A model generated the notes under the pieces. The model searched no databases and had not been told where the DNA came from. It saw only the letters and a list, made by a program, of their open reading frames with translations. A stretch of DNA of 64,000 nucleotides from Monocercomonoides exilis (lineage: Eukaryota; Preaxostyla; Oxymonadida; Polymastigidae), in assembly GCA_001643675.2 (NCBI GenBank), contig LSRY02000037.1, forward strand, positions 426,001 through 490,000. Direction: 5' to 3'. This document shows positions 12,107 to 24,200 of the stretch, piece after piece. Positions within the stretch are counted from its first letter, which is position 1; each line of letters opens with the position of its first letter. The position numbers and the translations under genes are program-made.

Positions 12107-12780
12107 ATGGATCCTGATTTAAAAGATTATTTTTTGGAGCAAGAGAGACTTTCAGATAAAATTTTTATTGGAAAAAGTCAGGTATTACAATAAAAGAAGA
12201 ATAACTTTCTTCGGAAGCATATTTTTGAAGTTTCCTTTTCTTTTTGCGTTTGATCGATTTCCTCCTATATTTATTTTAATTTTTGCGTGTTTGTTTTTGC
12301 AATTGATTTGAATTAATAAAGATCGTTGATTTGGATCGCGCAAGACAATCAAACAGAGAAAGTATGTCACGTTTGCAGAGACACAAGATGCCAGACGAAC
12401 CTAACAAGCATTGGGTGCAAGTTGGCTCGCTGTGGTTGAAGATGGAAGAAAATAAACTCGAAGCAAATCTTAAAGAAAGTTATATTTTGCTTTTTCTGTT
12501 TTTTTCCAAATCTTTCCCTTTTGTAATTTTTGCCTTCTTCAGAACAAGAGCAACTTTCCAGAAAGATAGATTCACTTCGAAACAAAGTTAGAGACGAAGC
12601 AATTAAATTGGAAGAATTGCAAGATCCAGACACCATTGCAAAACACTTCAATCTCAAAGTCTGTGTTGTTCTTTTAATTTTAATTTTAGTAAATCTCCAT
12701 TCATTTTCAATATGTGTTATTTTTAGTCTCTTTCTAAAGATGAACTACAGTCTTTTTATCCTTCACGAAACGCATTTTGA
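12107..12780 (+). CDS. PDRG1: PDRG1 homologue (prefoldin-like), four exons
   Basis: Exons 12107-12181, 12322-12478, 12543-12658 and 12727-12780 join with consistent phases into a 133-residue protein, the same length as human PDRG1 as I recall it. Introns are GT-AG (140, 64 and 68 bp). Matching landmarks are IVDLDRARQSNRE (human IVDLDTKRNQNRE), WVQVGSLWLKM, EQLSRKIDSLRNKV, and a C-terminus with FNLKSLSKDELQSF (human FNLNPLNQDELKAL). The family is a small beta-type prefoldin-like subunit associated with the R2TP/PAQosome chaperone system in the cytosol. The protein is two coiled-coil helices around a short beta region. No single ORF reveals it, because each exon is short. The assignment rests on recalled family sequence. 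Confidence 0.88.
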
Positions 12781-13785
12781 AATATGCCAATTATTCAAAT
12801 TTGTAAGACTTTTCACACATATCACTTCACAACATTTCGCAAAAATGAAAACATATGCGTTTTTCCACCCCTTAGTCAAATTTCTAATAATGAAATACTG
12901 AGAATGCAAAAGACTGAAATGTCTACAAAATTAATTTTATTTCTTTGAAAAAGCTTGTTAAAAACATTTCACTCAATAATCTTGAAGAGGACATATTGTT
13001 CCGATTATGTATTTAAATTTCAAGAGAAAAAAATCGTGTTGATTGTTATCGATTCTTTAAATAATCAAGAAAATGTTGATTAAAACATTAAAAAACAATA
13101 TGAACCTTAAAAGTTGAATTTCGCTCATTATTTTTTTATAAAAATTTGAAAGGAAAAGGAGAGAGACACTTGACTCCCTTTACAGATCACAATAATAAAA
13201 ATTGAATAAAATACAGGACATTTGATTTTTCAGGTTGTTTGTCAATAACGAATCAAATAATACATTCAAAAAATGTTTCAGTGTAATCATTGAGGACTAT
13301 TTATGAATGCTCTTTCAGAGAATAAAAGCACAATTCGGTTATTTTTTAAAATCAAACGAAACCAGTTCGTTTTTTCGCCTCTGAATTTCCATTCATCTTT
13401 CTCTTTCTCAAAACTTTCTTCTTAAAGAAAAAATGAATTAAATAAGTGAATGATTCATGAATGCTCCTATTTTTTTTGTTTTATAAAACTGAAAAGATTA
13501 TGAAAATACATACACAAAATGAGGTGCTCTATAAGCGAAAGAAGATGTCATCTTCAAACCATGTTGCTAATTTTCATAAAATATGCTCATTATCTCTTTC
13601 TCAATCTCTTTCTCTCTTTCTCTTTCCCTCGCCCACTTTCTCTTACTCTTTTTTCTCTTCGAATTTATCAATCGTATTTTACTTCTTTTATCCTTCTCCT
13701 TCATTTCTGATTTAAAAATAAAATAAAATAAAATAAAATAAAAAAACAAAAAGATTCAAAATAAGTTCTCTAACAAATACGTTGT
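12781..13785. other. Convergent intergenic region with microsatellite
   Basis: This lies between the 3' ends of PDRG1 and the giant CK1 gene. It is AT-rich, has a CT-rich stretch around 13590-13640 and an (AAAAT)n microsatellite at about 13713-13746. I see no gene. Confidence 0.6.
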
Positions 13786-16700
13786 TCATTTGATGTTCTT
13801 CTTCTTCTTCTTCTTGCTCCTTTTCCCTTGCAAACCTCCCTCGCTTTCCAAAAGTTCTTTGAGCAACGAGCTCAATTCACCACCATTGACCCTGCCGTCT
13901 TTCTCTTCTTCCTCTTCCTCCTCGTCTTCCTCGTCTTGCCTTTCTCCCTCTTTTTTGTCTTCTTCTCTCACTTCTTCATTTTTCCTTTGTTCATGCTTTG
14001 CACATGCAACTTTCCGTACTTTCAGATGCACACCATTCCCATCTTCCTTTTTTCCCTCTTTCCCTTCTTTCACCTTCTCCTTCTTCTCCTTTTCCTCCTT
14101 CTTCTCCTCTTCTCTTTCATATTCATTCCCCATTTCTTCAATCAAGTTCATAATCTTCTCTTTCTCTCCGTCTGTCCAGTTCATTCCATCTAACTCGTCC
14201 AATCCCATCTCCCTTTTCTCCCTTTTTCCCCCTCTCTTCCCTTTTATCTTCAAATACCTCTCCCGAAACTGCCTCAGTGCTGAGCCTGCAAAGCTTATCC
14301 CCTCTTCTTTTACTTCTTCTTCTTTTGCTTCTTCTTCTTCTTCTTCTTTTTCCTTTTTTGCTGCTGATTTTGTCATCACATTTGATTGCTGTTCTTCAGA
14401 TTGAGATGAATATTCGTTCGTGAATGGTTCTTTCTCAATGGATAGCTCTTCATCCATTAAGGAAGTTGACATCAATGAAGAAGAAGAAGAGGAGGAGGAT
14501 GAAGAAGATGATGACCATAGCAAAGGCTGCATATCTTCATTCTCTTCATTATCATCATCTTCTTCTTCATCATTGCTATCTTCCAAATTGTCATATTCAC
14601 GTCCTTCTTCTTCTTCTTCTTCTTCTTCTTCTTCTTCTTCTTCTTCTTCTTCTTCTTCTTCTTCGTTGTCTCCTCCATTTATATCATTAAAACCTTCAAA
14701 GTCTTCGTTTTCTGCTTCAACATCTTCTTTTCCTTCCTTTCCTTCCATCTTCATTATGTCTTCCACTTCTTCTTTATCTTCTTTTCCTTCTCCTTCTTCT
14801 TCCTTTTTCTCTTCTTTATCTCCTTCCTTCTCTTCTTCTCCTTCCTCCTTTTCTTTCCCTTCCTTCCCTTCTTCTCCTTCTTCTTCTCCCTCAAAATCCC
14901 ATCTCGCTCCTCTTGCTGCTCCTCTTGCGTTCTTCACCCGCGCCTTCTCCAACGAAATCCAAATGTTCTTTAGCACAAAATCTGCTTCACCTTCGCCATT
15001 TTCTGGCAAAAACATCGGAATCACTTTCATCTTGGCAATGGCTTTGCTATTTCCTTCTCCTTCTCCTTCTTCTCCTTCTTCTGACTTGTCGATTTTATAT
15101 TCTTCTCCTTCTTCTTCTTCTTCCTCTTCCTTTTCCACATCTTTTTGATCTTCTTCCTCAACTTCTTCATCTTCTTCCTTTTCACTTCTTTTATCTCCGT
15201 CAACTTCTTCTTCCTTTTCCTCATCTTTCTCATCCTCTTCATCCTCCTCCTCCTCCTCTTCTTCTCTATTCTCCTCTTCCTCTTCCTCCTTCACATTCTC
15301 TTCATTTATCTTCTCCTTTTCCTTCTCCACAACATCTTCTTTTTCATCTTCTTCTTGTTCAAATAGATCATCATCTTCTTCTTCCTCTTCTTCCTCTCTT
15401 TCTTTCTCATCTTCTTTACGTTCCTCTTTCTCTTCTTGTATATCCAGTTCTCTTCTTTTCCTTTCTTTATTCATTTCTTCTTCCTCTTCTTCCTCTTCCT
15501 CTTCTTTTTCCTCTTCCATTCCTTCTTTGACTTCTTTGAATTTTTCTTCTCTTTCTCCTTCTCTTCCTCTTCTTCCTCTCTGCTCCTCTATGAACATTGG
15601 CTGAGCATTCGCTAAATGAGAATTTATCAAAAACGACAAATCTGTAGATACAGAAATAACATCTGGTTCTTCATCATCATCGTCATCTTCTTCTTCTTTC
15701 ACTTCTCTTCCTCTTCCTCCTTCTCCTTCTCCTTCCCCCATCTTCTTTATTCCCCCTTCTTCATCCTTCTCCTTCTTCTCCATCCCCTCTTCTCCTTCTC
15801 CTTCTCCTTCTCCTTCTCCTCCTTCTTCTTCCCCTAATTCCCCTTCTTCCCCTTCTCCTTGTTGCATCTGCATCTGCATCTGCATCTGTTGCATAGGCGA
15901 ATCTTCAGGTGTGTGGAAGGCGTGCTCTGTTGAGACAGAAGAAGGAAAGAAAGCTGACATTATTGGCTCGCCGCTTTTGAGTGGCACAATTGGAATGTTG
16001 ACAAGAGAGAAGGAACCAATTGATTGGGTTTCATCGTCAAAAGAGGAAGAAGAAGAGGAGGAGGAGGAGGAGGAGGAAGAAGAAGAAGAAAGAAATGCGT
16101 TTTGTTTAGGCAGCATAATTTGGGAAAGAGGAAAGCGGAAGAAAGGTTGAGAAGGCTGCGGTTGAGACAGCTTAGGAAACATTTGCTGTTGATTTTGTGG
16201 AAAACTGCCTAAATTCCACATTCGATTGAGTGAATTTATGTCTTTCTCTTTTTCCTTCTCTTTTTCCTTCTCTTTCTTCTTCTTCCCTTCCTTCTTTGAT
16301 TTCTTCTTTTCTTCCTTCTCCTTCTCTTTCTCCTTCTCTTTCTCTTTCTCTTGCTCCTCCTTCATCTTCCTCATCTTCTCCTTCCTCTCTCTCTGCTCCA
16401 CAATCTTCTCAATCACATCCCTCCCCCCTTTCTTCTGCTCTTCCACTTTCTTGTTCCCACTGAAGATGTCATGAGAAGGAGCAAATGGAGAAATCGGAAC
16501 ACAAATTCGGCTGGCGGTGTGTTTCAATGCGGCCGAGGGAAGAAGCGGCTGAGGCTGAAGAGGAGGGGCAAGAGTGGAGAGAGAAGAAAGAGAAGAAAGA
16601 GGAAGGGGGCGTTGGGAAGAAGAGGAAGAGGAAGAGGAAGAAGAGGAGGAGGAAGAAGAGGAAGAGGAGAAAGAAAAGGAAGAAGACAAAGAAAAAGGTG

Positions 16701-16910
16701 ATGACGTTGAAGGAAGATGGTCAGAAGGAGATGAAAAGAGAGATGTGGAGATTGCTTCGGCTGTTGTGACTGCGGCTGAATGAGAAGAAGAAGAGGAGGA
16801 GGAGGAGGAAGAAGAAGAAGATGATGTTGAGTTGATTGGCAAAAACTCAGGAGAAGCAACATCTGGCTTGCTATTTGGGAGGGAAAGAGAAGAAGAAGAA
16901 ATCGAGGAGG

Positions 16911-16941
<31 letters not shown>

Positions 16942-18255
16942 TGGCAAAGAAGAAGAAGAATGAACAATTGAATCAGCAGATGTTGTAGCAATATTCAAAC
17001 CACTACCACTGCCACTGCCACTGCCACTACCAACAACATCAACATTGCTTCCATTGTTAGCATCAGCATTATTATTGGATGTAACTGCACCATTGGATAA
17101 ATCAGGTGAAGTAGGAGAAAAAGAAGGAGGGGTGAGTGACACAGAGAGAGAAGATAAAGTGTGGAAGGAAACATTGCTGAGTCTGTCATCTGTGATTAGA
17201 AGGCCGCTGAGGTTGGGCGAAGATTCGGGTGTTGGCTGAGAACGAGAAAATGAATGTAATTGAGAATTTGAACTGGAAGATGAACTTGAACAAGATTGTG
17301 ATTGTGATTGAGATTTGGTTTTAGCTTTGACTTTGGAGTTGACTTTTGCCTTAACTTTTGCCTTTGATTTTGCTTTTGATTTGGATTTTGGTTGGGGAAG
17401 GACGGGGAAAGAGATTGAGGGGTTCATTGAAGATAAATATGAGGAGGAGGAAGAGGAGGACGAAGAAGAAGAGGATGCTGTTGTTGTTGTTGGAATAAGT
17501 CCTGGGTTGATAATCAAGTTTGGTGCAATTCCTGGATTGGCTAATGTATTTGGTGAAGTCATTGAATTAATAGAAGAGGGGGAAAAAGAAGAAGAAGAAG
17601 ATGATGATGATGAAATAGAAGAAGAAGATGAAGAAGAAGAAGAGGAAGATGAAGCAGAAGAAGAAGGATCTTGATTAATCTCTGAAAGCACAGCCGGCAG
17701 CTGTTCAGGGGCGATGGAGACGTATTGCGGCTTTGGTGGTTTGAGCGGGCTTGTTTGAGAAAGAGCAAGAAGAGAGCCACTTTCTGGTAGAGAAAGACGT
17801 TTTGGTTGAGAAGAAAACGAAGAAGAAGAAGAAGAAGAAGAAGAAGAAGAAGAAGAAGATGATGATGATGATGATGATGAAGAAAGTGGAAGAGAAGAAA
17901 GAGAAGGAGGAGGAAAAGAAGAATGAGAATGCGAACGAGAAGGAGAATGAGAAGGAGAATGAGAGGGAGAAGAGGAAGGAGAAAAAGAGAAAGAAGAGAA
18001 AGAAGATGAACGAAGATGAGTGGGAGAGGAAGGAGGTTGGAGAAGAGTAAAAGAAAGAGGAATATCAGGAGAAGAAGAAGAGGAAGAGGAAGAAGAGGAA
18101 GAAGAAGATAAAGTTGAATCAGTTGCATTGGAAGAAACAGAAAGAGGTGTGTCGAAAGGCAAAGGAGAATAAAAAGGCGACAAAGAAGTGCTTTGTGGAA
18201 GGGATGCTGTGACTGATGAGGTGATTGCTGAGTTTAGAGCATTTGGGAGGGAAAG

Positions 18256-18288
<33 letters not shown>

Positions 18289-21200
18289 GTAGGAAGAAGA
18301 AGAAGAAGAAAATGATAATGAGGAGGAGGAAGTGGAAGAAGAGGAAGATAAAGAAAGAGGAGAAGGCATCGTAAGAACAAACGATGAAGCAGTTAAATCT
18401 CCACTTTCCATTGCTTTGTTTTCTATTCCTTGTATTTCACCTCCTTCTTCTTCTCCTCCTTCTCTTCCTTCTCTTTCTCTTTCTCCTCTTCCTTCTCCTT
18501 CCCTCCCCCTCAAATTCTGTCTGTTGTTTATTTGAGATGAAGGAGAAGGCAGTTCTAATATCAGTGGGGGTGTGGCTGTTGCTATTTCTGTGATGGATCC
18601 TTTCATCGAAGGCTGGCGAGGTCTTTTTGTGTCATTGAAACTGCTGCTGTTTGAATTGGTTCGGGTTTTTGGTTTTATATTTGTTTCGTTTTTATCTTTG
18701 TCTTTAGAATTAATTTTGGAATTTGTTTTAGCTTTGGCATAAGTTTTTTGTTTGTTTTGAGTTTTTATTTTGAATTTTGTGTTTTCATTTTCACTGGATT
18801 CTGTTGATTCTTGTTCGTTTTGTGTGTTTTCTTCATCTGCAAGTCCGACAAACGCAGCAAAATCGTTCACTGCTTCGCCAATGATAGAAGAAGAAGAAGA
18901 GGAAGAGGAGGAAGAGGAGGAGGAGGAGGAGGATGATGATGATGAACCAGGAATGATTACATTTGGAAGATATCCTTCCTCTACTAATGTGCAGCATCCA
19001 CTTACTCCATTCTTCACTTTCTTTTCCTTCTCTTTCTCTGCTTCATTCACATTCTTCTCCCTTCTTCCTTCTCCTTCACTCAAACTTAAACTCCTCTTCT
19101 CTGTTGATATCATCTGCCTCTGTGATATTTGTGATATTTGTGATGTCTGTGGTATTTGCATCAATTGCGCTTGATATTGCAACTGACCCCTCTGTTGTTG
19201 CTGGCTTTGCTGATATTGCTGATATTGTTGTAGTTGCTGAAATGGCTGAAAAGACTGGAAAGATTGAAAAGGCGGGAAAGAAGCGGAAGGCAGCACTTCA
19301 GACAGGTCGCTCACTTCCATCAGATCTTCCACAAGCATATCACTCGTCTCTATGCTGTTCCACAACGACTCCTCTTCCTCACTAACCAGCAGCACGCTCA
19401 TGTTTCCCCTCTTCCCTTTCGCCACTTTCGAGCAAAAAGGGATGGCATACACTGTCCCTGGCGTCGTCTTCATCGCCATCACCTGCTGCTCCCATATCTC
19501 TCTGTTCAGCAGCTGAACCCTCTCCCTCTCTGCTGCTGTGCCTATGTCTAAAACTTCCACTTTCTGACTGTCGCTGAAGAGCTGCGTGAATTTCTGCTCC
19601 TGAAACAAGGTTTGACAGTTCAGAACGGCTGCATAAGCTTTCCTCTTCTTCTCTCTGTTGTTGAAGCAGCGAGTGTGAACAGTATCGTCTGTGGTGATTG
19701 TTGAGGTGTCCTTTGTCTTGTCTTCATCAAAATCGGAATTGTCTTTGATTTTTGTTGTTGCTGCTGCTGATGCTGAAGAAGAAGAAGGAGAAGAAGAAGA
19801 AGGAGAAGAAGAAGAAGCTGATGCTAATGGTAATGCTGCTGCTGGAGAGGAAGAAGCAAGTGCACCTGCTGCTGTAGCGGTAGCGGTTCCTATTGCATTC
19901 ACATTTGCGTTTGCGTTATTATTCTGATTTGTAATTGCAGTTGTTGTTCCTACTGTCGTTGTAACATTTGGCTTTGCATATGTATTCGCATTGGAACTTG
20001 TTCTTTTCCCTCTTTCGTTTGCTTCTTCTTTATCATCACTGTTATTGTCATCATATTCTTCACCTTCATCTTCACCTTTTCCAACCTTCCCTTTCCATTT
20101 ACCCTCCCTCCTCTTCTTCCTCTTCTCCTCCATCTTCTCCTTCTCCTTCTCCTTTTCTTTCTCTTTCTCCTTCTCCTCCTTTTCCTTTCTCTCCTTCTTC
20201 TCCTTCTCTTTCTTCTTCATTCCAATATCAAGTCTCCTCAACATAGACAGATTTCTCGCGTTCTGCTTCACCAGCTCTTGCCTGCCGTATTGCTGAAGCG
20301 TTTCGTTGCCTCCTATTCCCAGCGCTTCTCCTTCATCTGCTGCCATCTGAAGAGGATGACGACTTGACAGTTCGGATTGATCTTCTTGTTCTTCTTCTTC
20401 TTGTTCTTCTTGTTGCTTTTGTTGTTGTTTAAGTTGTTTGTCTTGGTTTTGTGATTCATTTTTTCCTTCTCCTTCTTCTTTCTCTTCTTTCTCTCTCTCT
20501 TCTTTTTCTTCTCTGTTCTCTTTTAATTCCTCTTTCTCCTTCTCTTTCTCATCTCCCTCCTTTTCACTTTCTTTCTCCTCCTTCTCCTTCTCTTCATCCT
20601 TCTCCTCTTTTTGCTCCTCCTCTTTCTCTTCTTCTCCTTCTTTTCCTTCTTTTCCTTCTTTTCCTTCCCCTTCTCCTTCTCCTTCTCCATCTTCCTCCTC
20701 TTCCTCCAGCACCTCCGTCTTCTCCTCGCTCTCCAAATAATGCCTCAGCAGTTTCATCTTCTCCACCCCTTTTCTCGGCTTCTCCATTACTTTCTTGTAT
20801 TCCTCTTCTGAAATCACCACACCACTTACGTTGCCTGCAGCTGCAGCTGCAGTTTGGGCAGTGTCTTTATGCGTAGCTATAGCTGTATGAGAAGCTATTG
20901 CTTGGGCCGAAGCAGAAGCTGAAGCTGAGTCTAAAATAGAAATATGAGAGCGAAGATTCATCTTCTCCATCATCGCTTGATGAACTTTCGATGGAGATGC
21001 ACGAACTTCTGGATGGTCTAACATAATTGTGTTCAAAGGATTGGAAAGGATCAATGAATTGGATGGGTTGTAAGTATTAATGGCATTCAGTTGATTCAGC
21101 TGGTTCAGCTGGTTGAGCTGGTTGAGCTGGTTAAGATGGCTTAGAGGGCTTATCTGATTGAGCTGAGTGAATTGTGCGAATGGATTTAAATGGTTTAATT

Positions 21201-24200
21201 GATTCAATTGATTTACATGATTCACAGAGCTCACAGAACTATTCATTGAACTGCTCATTGTGTTCAACTGATTCACAGAATTCATTTGATTCATCTGGTT
21301 CATCTGATTCATCTGATTCATAGCCTTCTGCTCAGCCATCTTCGCCTTCCTCTCTGCCATCTCCTTCATCACGCTCTCCATCCGCACATGCTCCTCCAGC
21401 GTCATCACCCGCACTGGCAGTGAATTCTCGCTCTCTTCTTTCCTCTGCTGCATCGCTTTCCTCAGATACGCCCCGGCTTTGCTTCGGACAAGAGAAGAAG
21501 AAGAGGAAGAATTCATTGCCAAGGAAAAAATAGAGGCAGCTTCAGCAGCTTGGCCGATAGTCATTGGATTGACAGGGGGAGGAGAGAGGGAGGAGATGGA
21601 GGCGAAGGCTGAGGAAGCAGAAGAAGAAGAGGGAAAAGAACAGGAAGAAGGGAATGGAAAAGAAGAAGAGGAGGAAGAAGAAGGAAAACGAGGGTTAAGC
21701 GAATAAGCAGAAGAATTTAAATTCTGATTCTTATTCGAATTCGAATTTGAAGAAGAAGCATGTGCCAAAGGCAGAGGGAGAGCAACCATGTTGTTGAGGT
21801 AGCTGTATCCAGTTGAAGGAAGAGGAAATTTGTTCATTTTTTCTGATTGGATGAGAGGATGGTTGGAATGAATCACTTCTGTTTGTGGTTTAGTCATGTC
21901 GGGTGGGTTTGAAGGAGGAAGAGGAGAAGAAGAAGAAGAAGAAGAGGAGGAGGAGGAGGAGGAAGAGGAAGAGGAAGAGGAAGAGGAAGAAGAGGAAGAA
22001 GAGGAAGAAGAGGAAGAAGAGGAAGAAGGGAATAAGTTATCTTTTCCTTCAGGTAAAGGTTGTGATATCGATTGAAGCTGGTATTGTTGTTGTGTTTGAG
22101 ATTGAGATTGAGATTGAGATTGAGGCTGTGATTGTGATTGTGATTGAAGTGTGGAGTGAGGTTGAATGTTTGAAATGGAATTGGATTGAGGTTGAGATGA
22201 TGAAATGATTAATTGTTGTGAAATGGAATTCGAATTGGATAGAAATGGAGGTTGAGGTTGAGGTTGAGTAAGAGAAAGAGAAAGAGAAAGAGAAAGAAAT
22301 GAAGGGGGAAGATTTGATTGTGATTGAATATTAGATTGAGGTTGTGATTGTGATTGAGGTTGTTCATGAAATGAAGCAGAAGAGTCGAAAGGCGTTCGGC
22401 CGAACGCTTGTTTGTAAGCAGAGACAGGAGAAAGAGAACGAGATGGGGTTGATTCTGAATGGGAAGTGGGGTTTGGTTGAAATGATGATTGAAATGGAGG
22501 TTGTGGTTGGGGTTGAAATGACTGATGAAGAAGGTTAGAGGTTGAAGTGGAATTTGATGAAGTGGAAGTTGCTGTGATATTTGAAGAAGAAGAAGATGAT
22601 GGTGATGGTGATGGTGATGATGGTGAAATGTTTGAAGAAGAAATCGAAGAAGAAGAAGAAGAAGAAATTGGAATTGGAGCAGATGTTACCAAAGATAAAT
22701 CACTTTGCAATTTTTGTGTCTGTTCCACTGAAGGAACTCCAAATGGCATTTGAATGCCACTTCTATCAGTTTCAAAGGATTTTGAATGAATATCTGAATT
22801 TTCAAGTGTATTTATTGGATTGTCTATCTTCGTTGAATCTTTGTTATTGTTAATGCTACTGGTGATGTTAATGCTATTTTTTGTATTATTATTATCATTA
22901 TTACTATTACTATTACTATTATTATTACTACTACTACTACTACTACTATTACTGTTATTACTGTTATTACTATTATTATTACTACTTTTATTATAACCAC
23001 TTATTTTATCACAATTACTAACATTATGATTATCAATGCTGCTTTCTTTTATTTTATCCTCTTTATCCACTTTATCCTTCTTTTCATCTTTATCATTACC
23101 ACATTTTTCCTTTTCAATGCTTTGTTTCTTCATTTGATATTTCTCTTTCGAATCTTCGTCAAAGAAGATCAAAGGAGGTGTGCTTGATTCAGAACCTTCT
23201 TGTTTAGTTTCTGTCTTTTGTTCAAATATCAGCTCAATTTCTTCATTCTCTAATTTTTCTTTATTTTTATTTTTATCTTTATCTTTTTCTCTTTCTCTTT
23301 CATTTTCTTTTTCTTTTCCATTTTCTTGTTCATTTTTCGTTTTTATCTTATCTTTTTCATCTTTCTCATCTGCGTTGTTCGTATTGTTTGCAAATGCTGC
23401 TTTGTTTATTTCATCATCATCTTCCTCCTCCTCATCTTCTTCTTCTTCTTCCTTCTCTTTCTCCTCTTTCATCATTTTGTCTTCTTTTCCTTCTCTTTCT
23501 CCCAACTCCTTCAATTGCTTTTCACTTTCTTCTTTCTTCCCTTCTTCTTCTCCTTCTCCTTCTTTCTTCTCTTTTCCTTCTTTCCCTTCTTTCCCTTGTT
23601 TCAACTGAAACCCATACATTAAATTCCTCAGCCCAAATCTTCCGCCCATTTTGATTCCGGCAGCGCCAGCTGCGGATTTATCCGAATTATCCGAATTAAT
23701 CACATTACTCGTTAAATTTCCCACATTTTGTGAATTAGCAATATTTGTAGGATTTGCAGCATTTGTTGCATTTGTGGAATTAACTGCTCCTCCTCCTCCT
23801 TCTACACCCGTCATCGCTTCTCCTTCTTTAACTGCTTCCACTGCTGCTGCTGCTGAAGCAGAAGCCGAAGCCACAACTGCAGCATTAACCGCATTCATCC
23901 CATTCACAGCATTCATCTTCCTCTCCTGCTCCCTCCTCATCTTCCTCCTGTCCATCACATGCTGCAGCTTCCTCAGGTACGTCTGCATCATCACTGAGTT
24001 CGGGTTGTCCCGCAAATACATCTGCACTCTGTACATGTCGCTCTCCACCTCAAACTCCGGGCGCAGGTACTTCGAGCTCGGCTCCAGCGCCCTTAAGATC
24101 ATCCGCTCCCACTCTCTTGCTGAGGGGCAGTAAGGACAGTAGAACTGGGGAGAAACACGAGAGAGAGGGAGAGGGAAGTTCGGGTTGCGCTTGCAGAACG

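Noticed and set aside
13790-16800. Many long plus-strand ORFs rich in Ser/Phe/Leu/Pro
   Set aside because: They are antisense shadows of the CK1 tail: triplet tracts are open in several frames, and only the minus frame links to a kinase domain.
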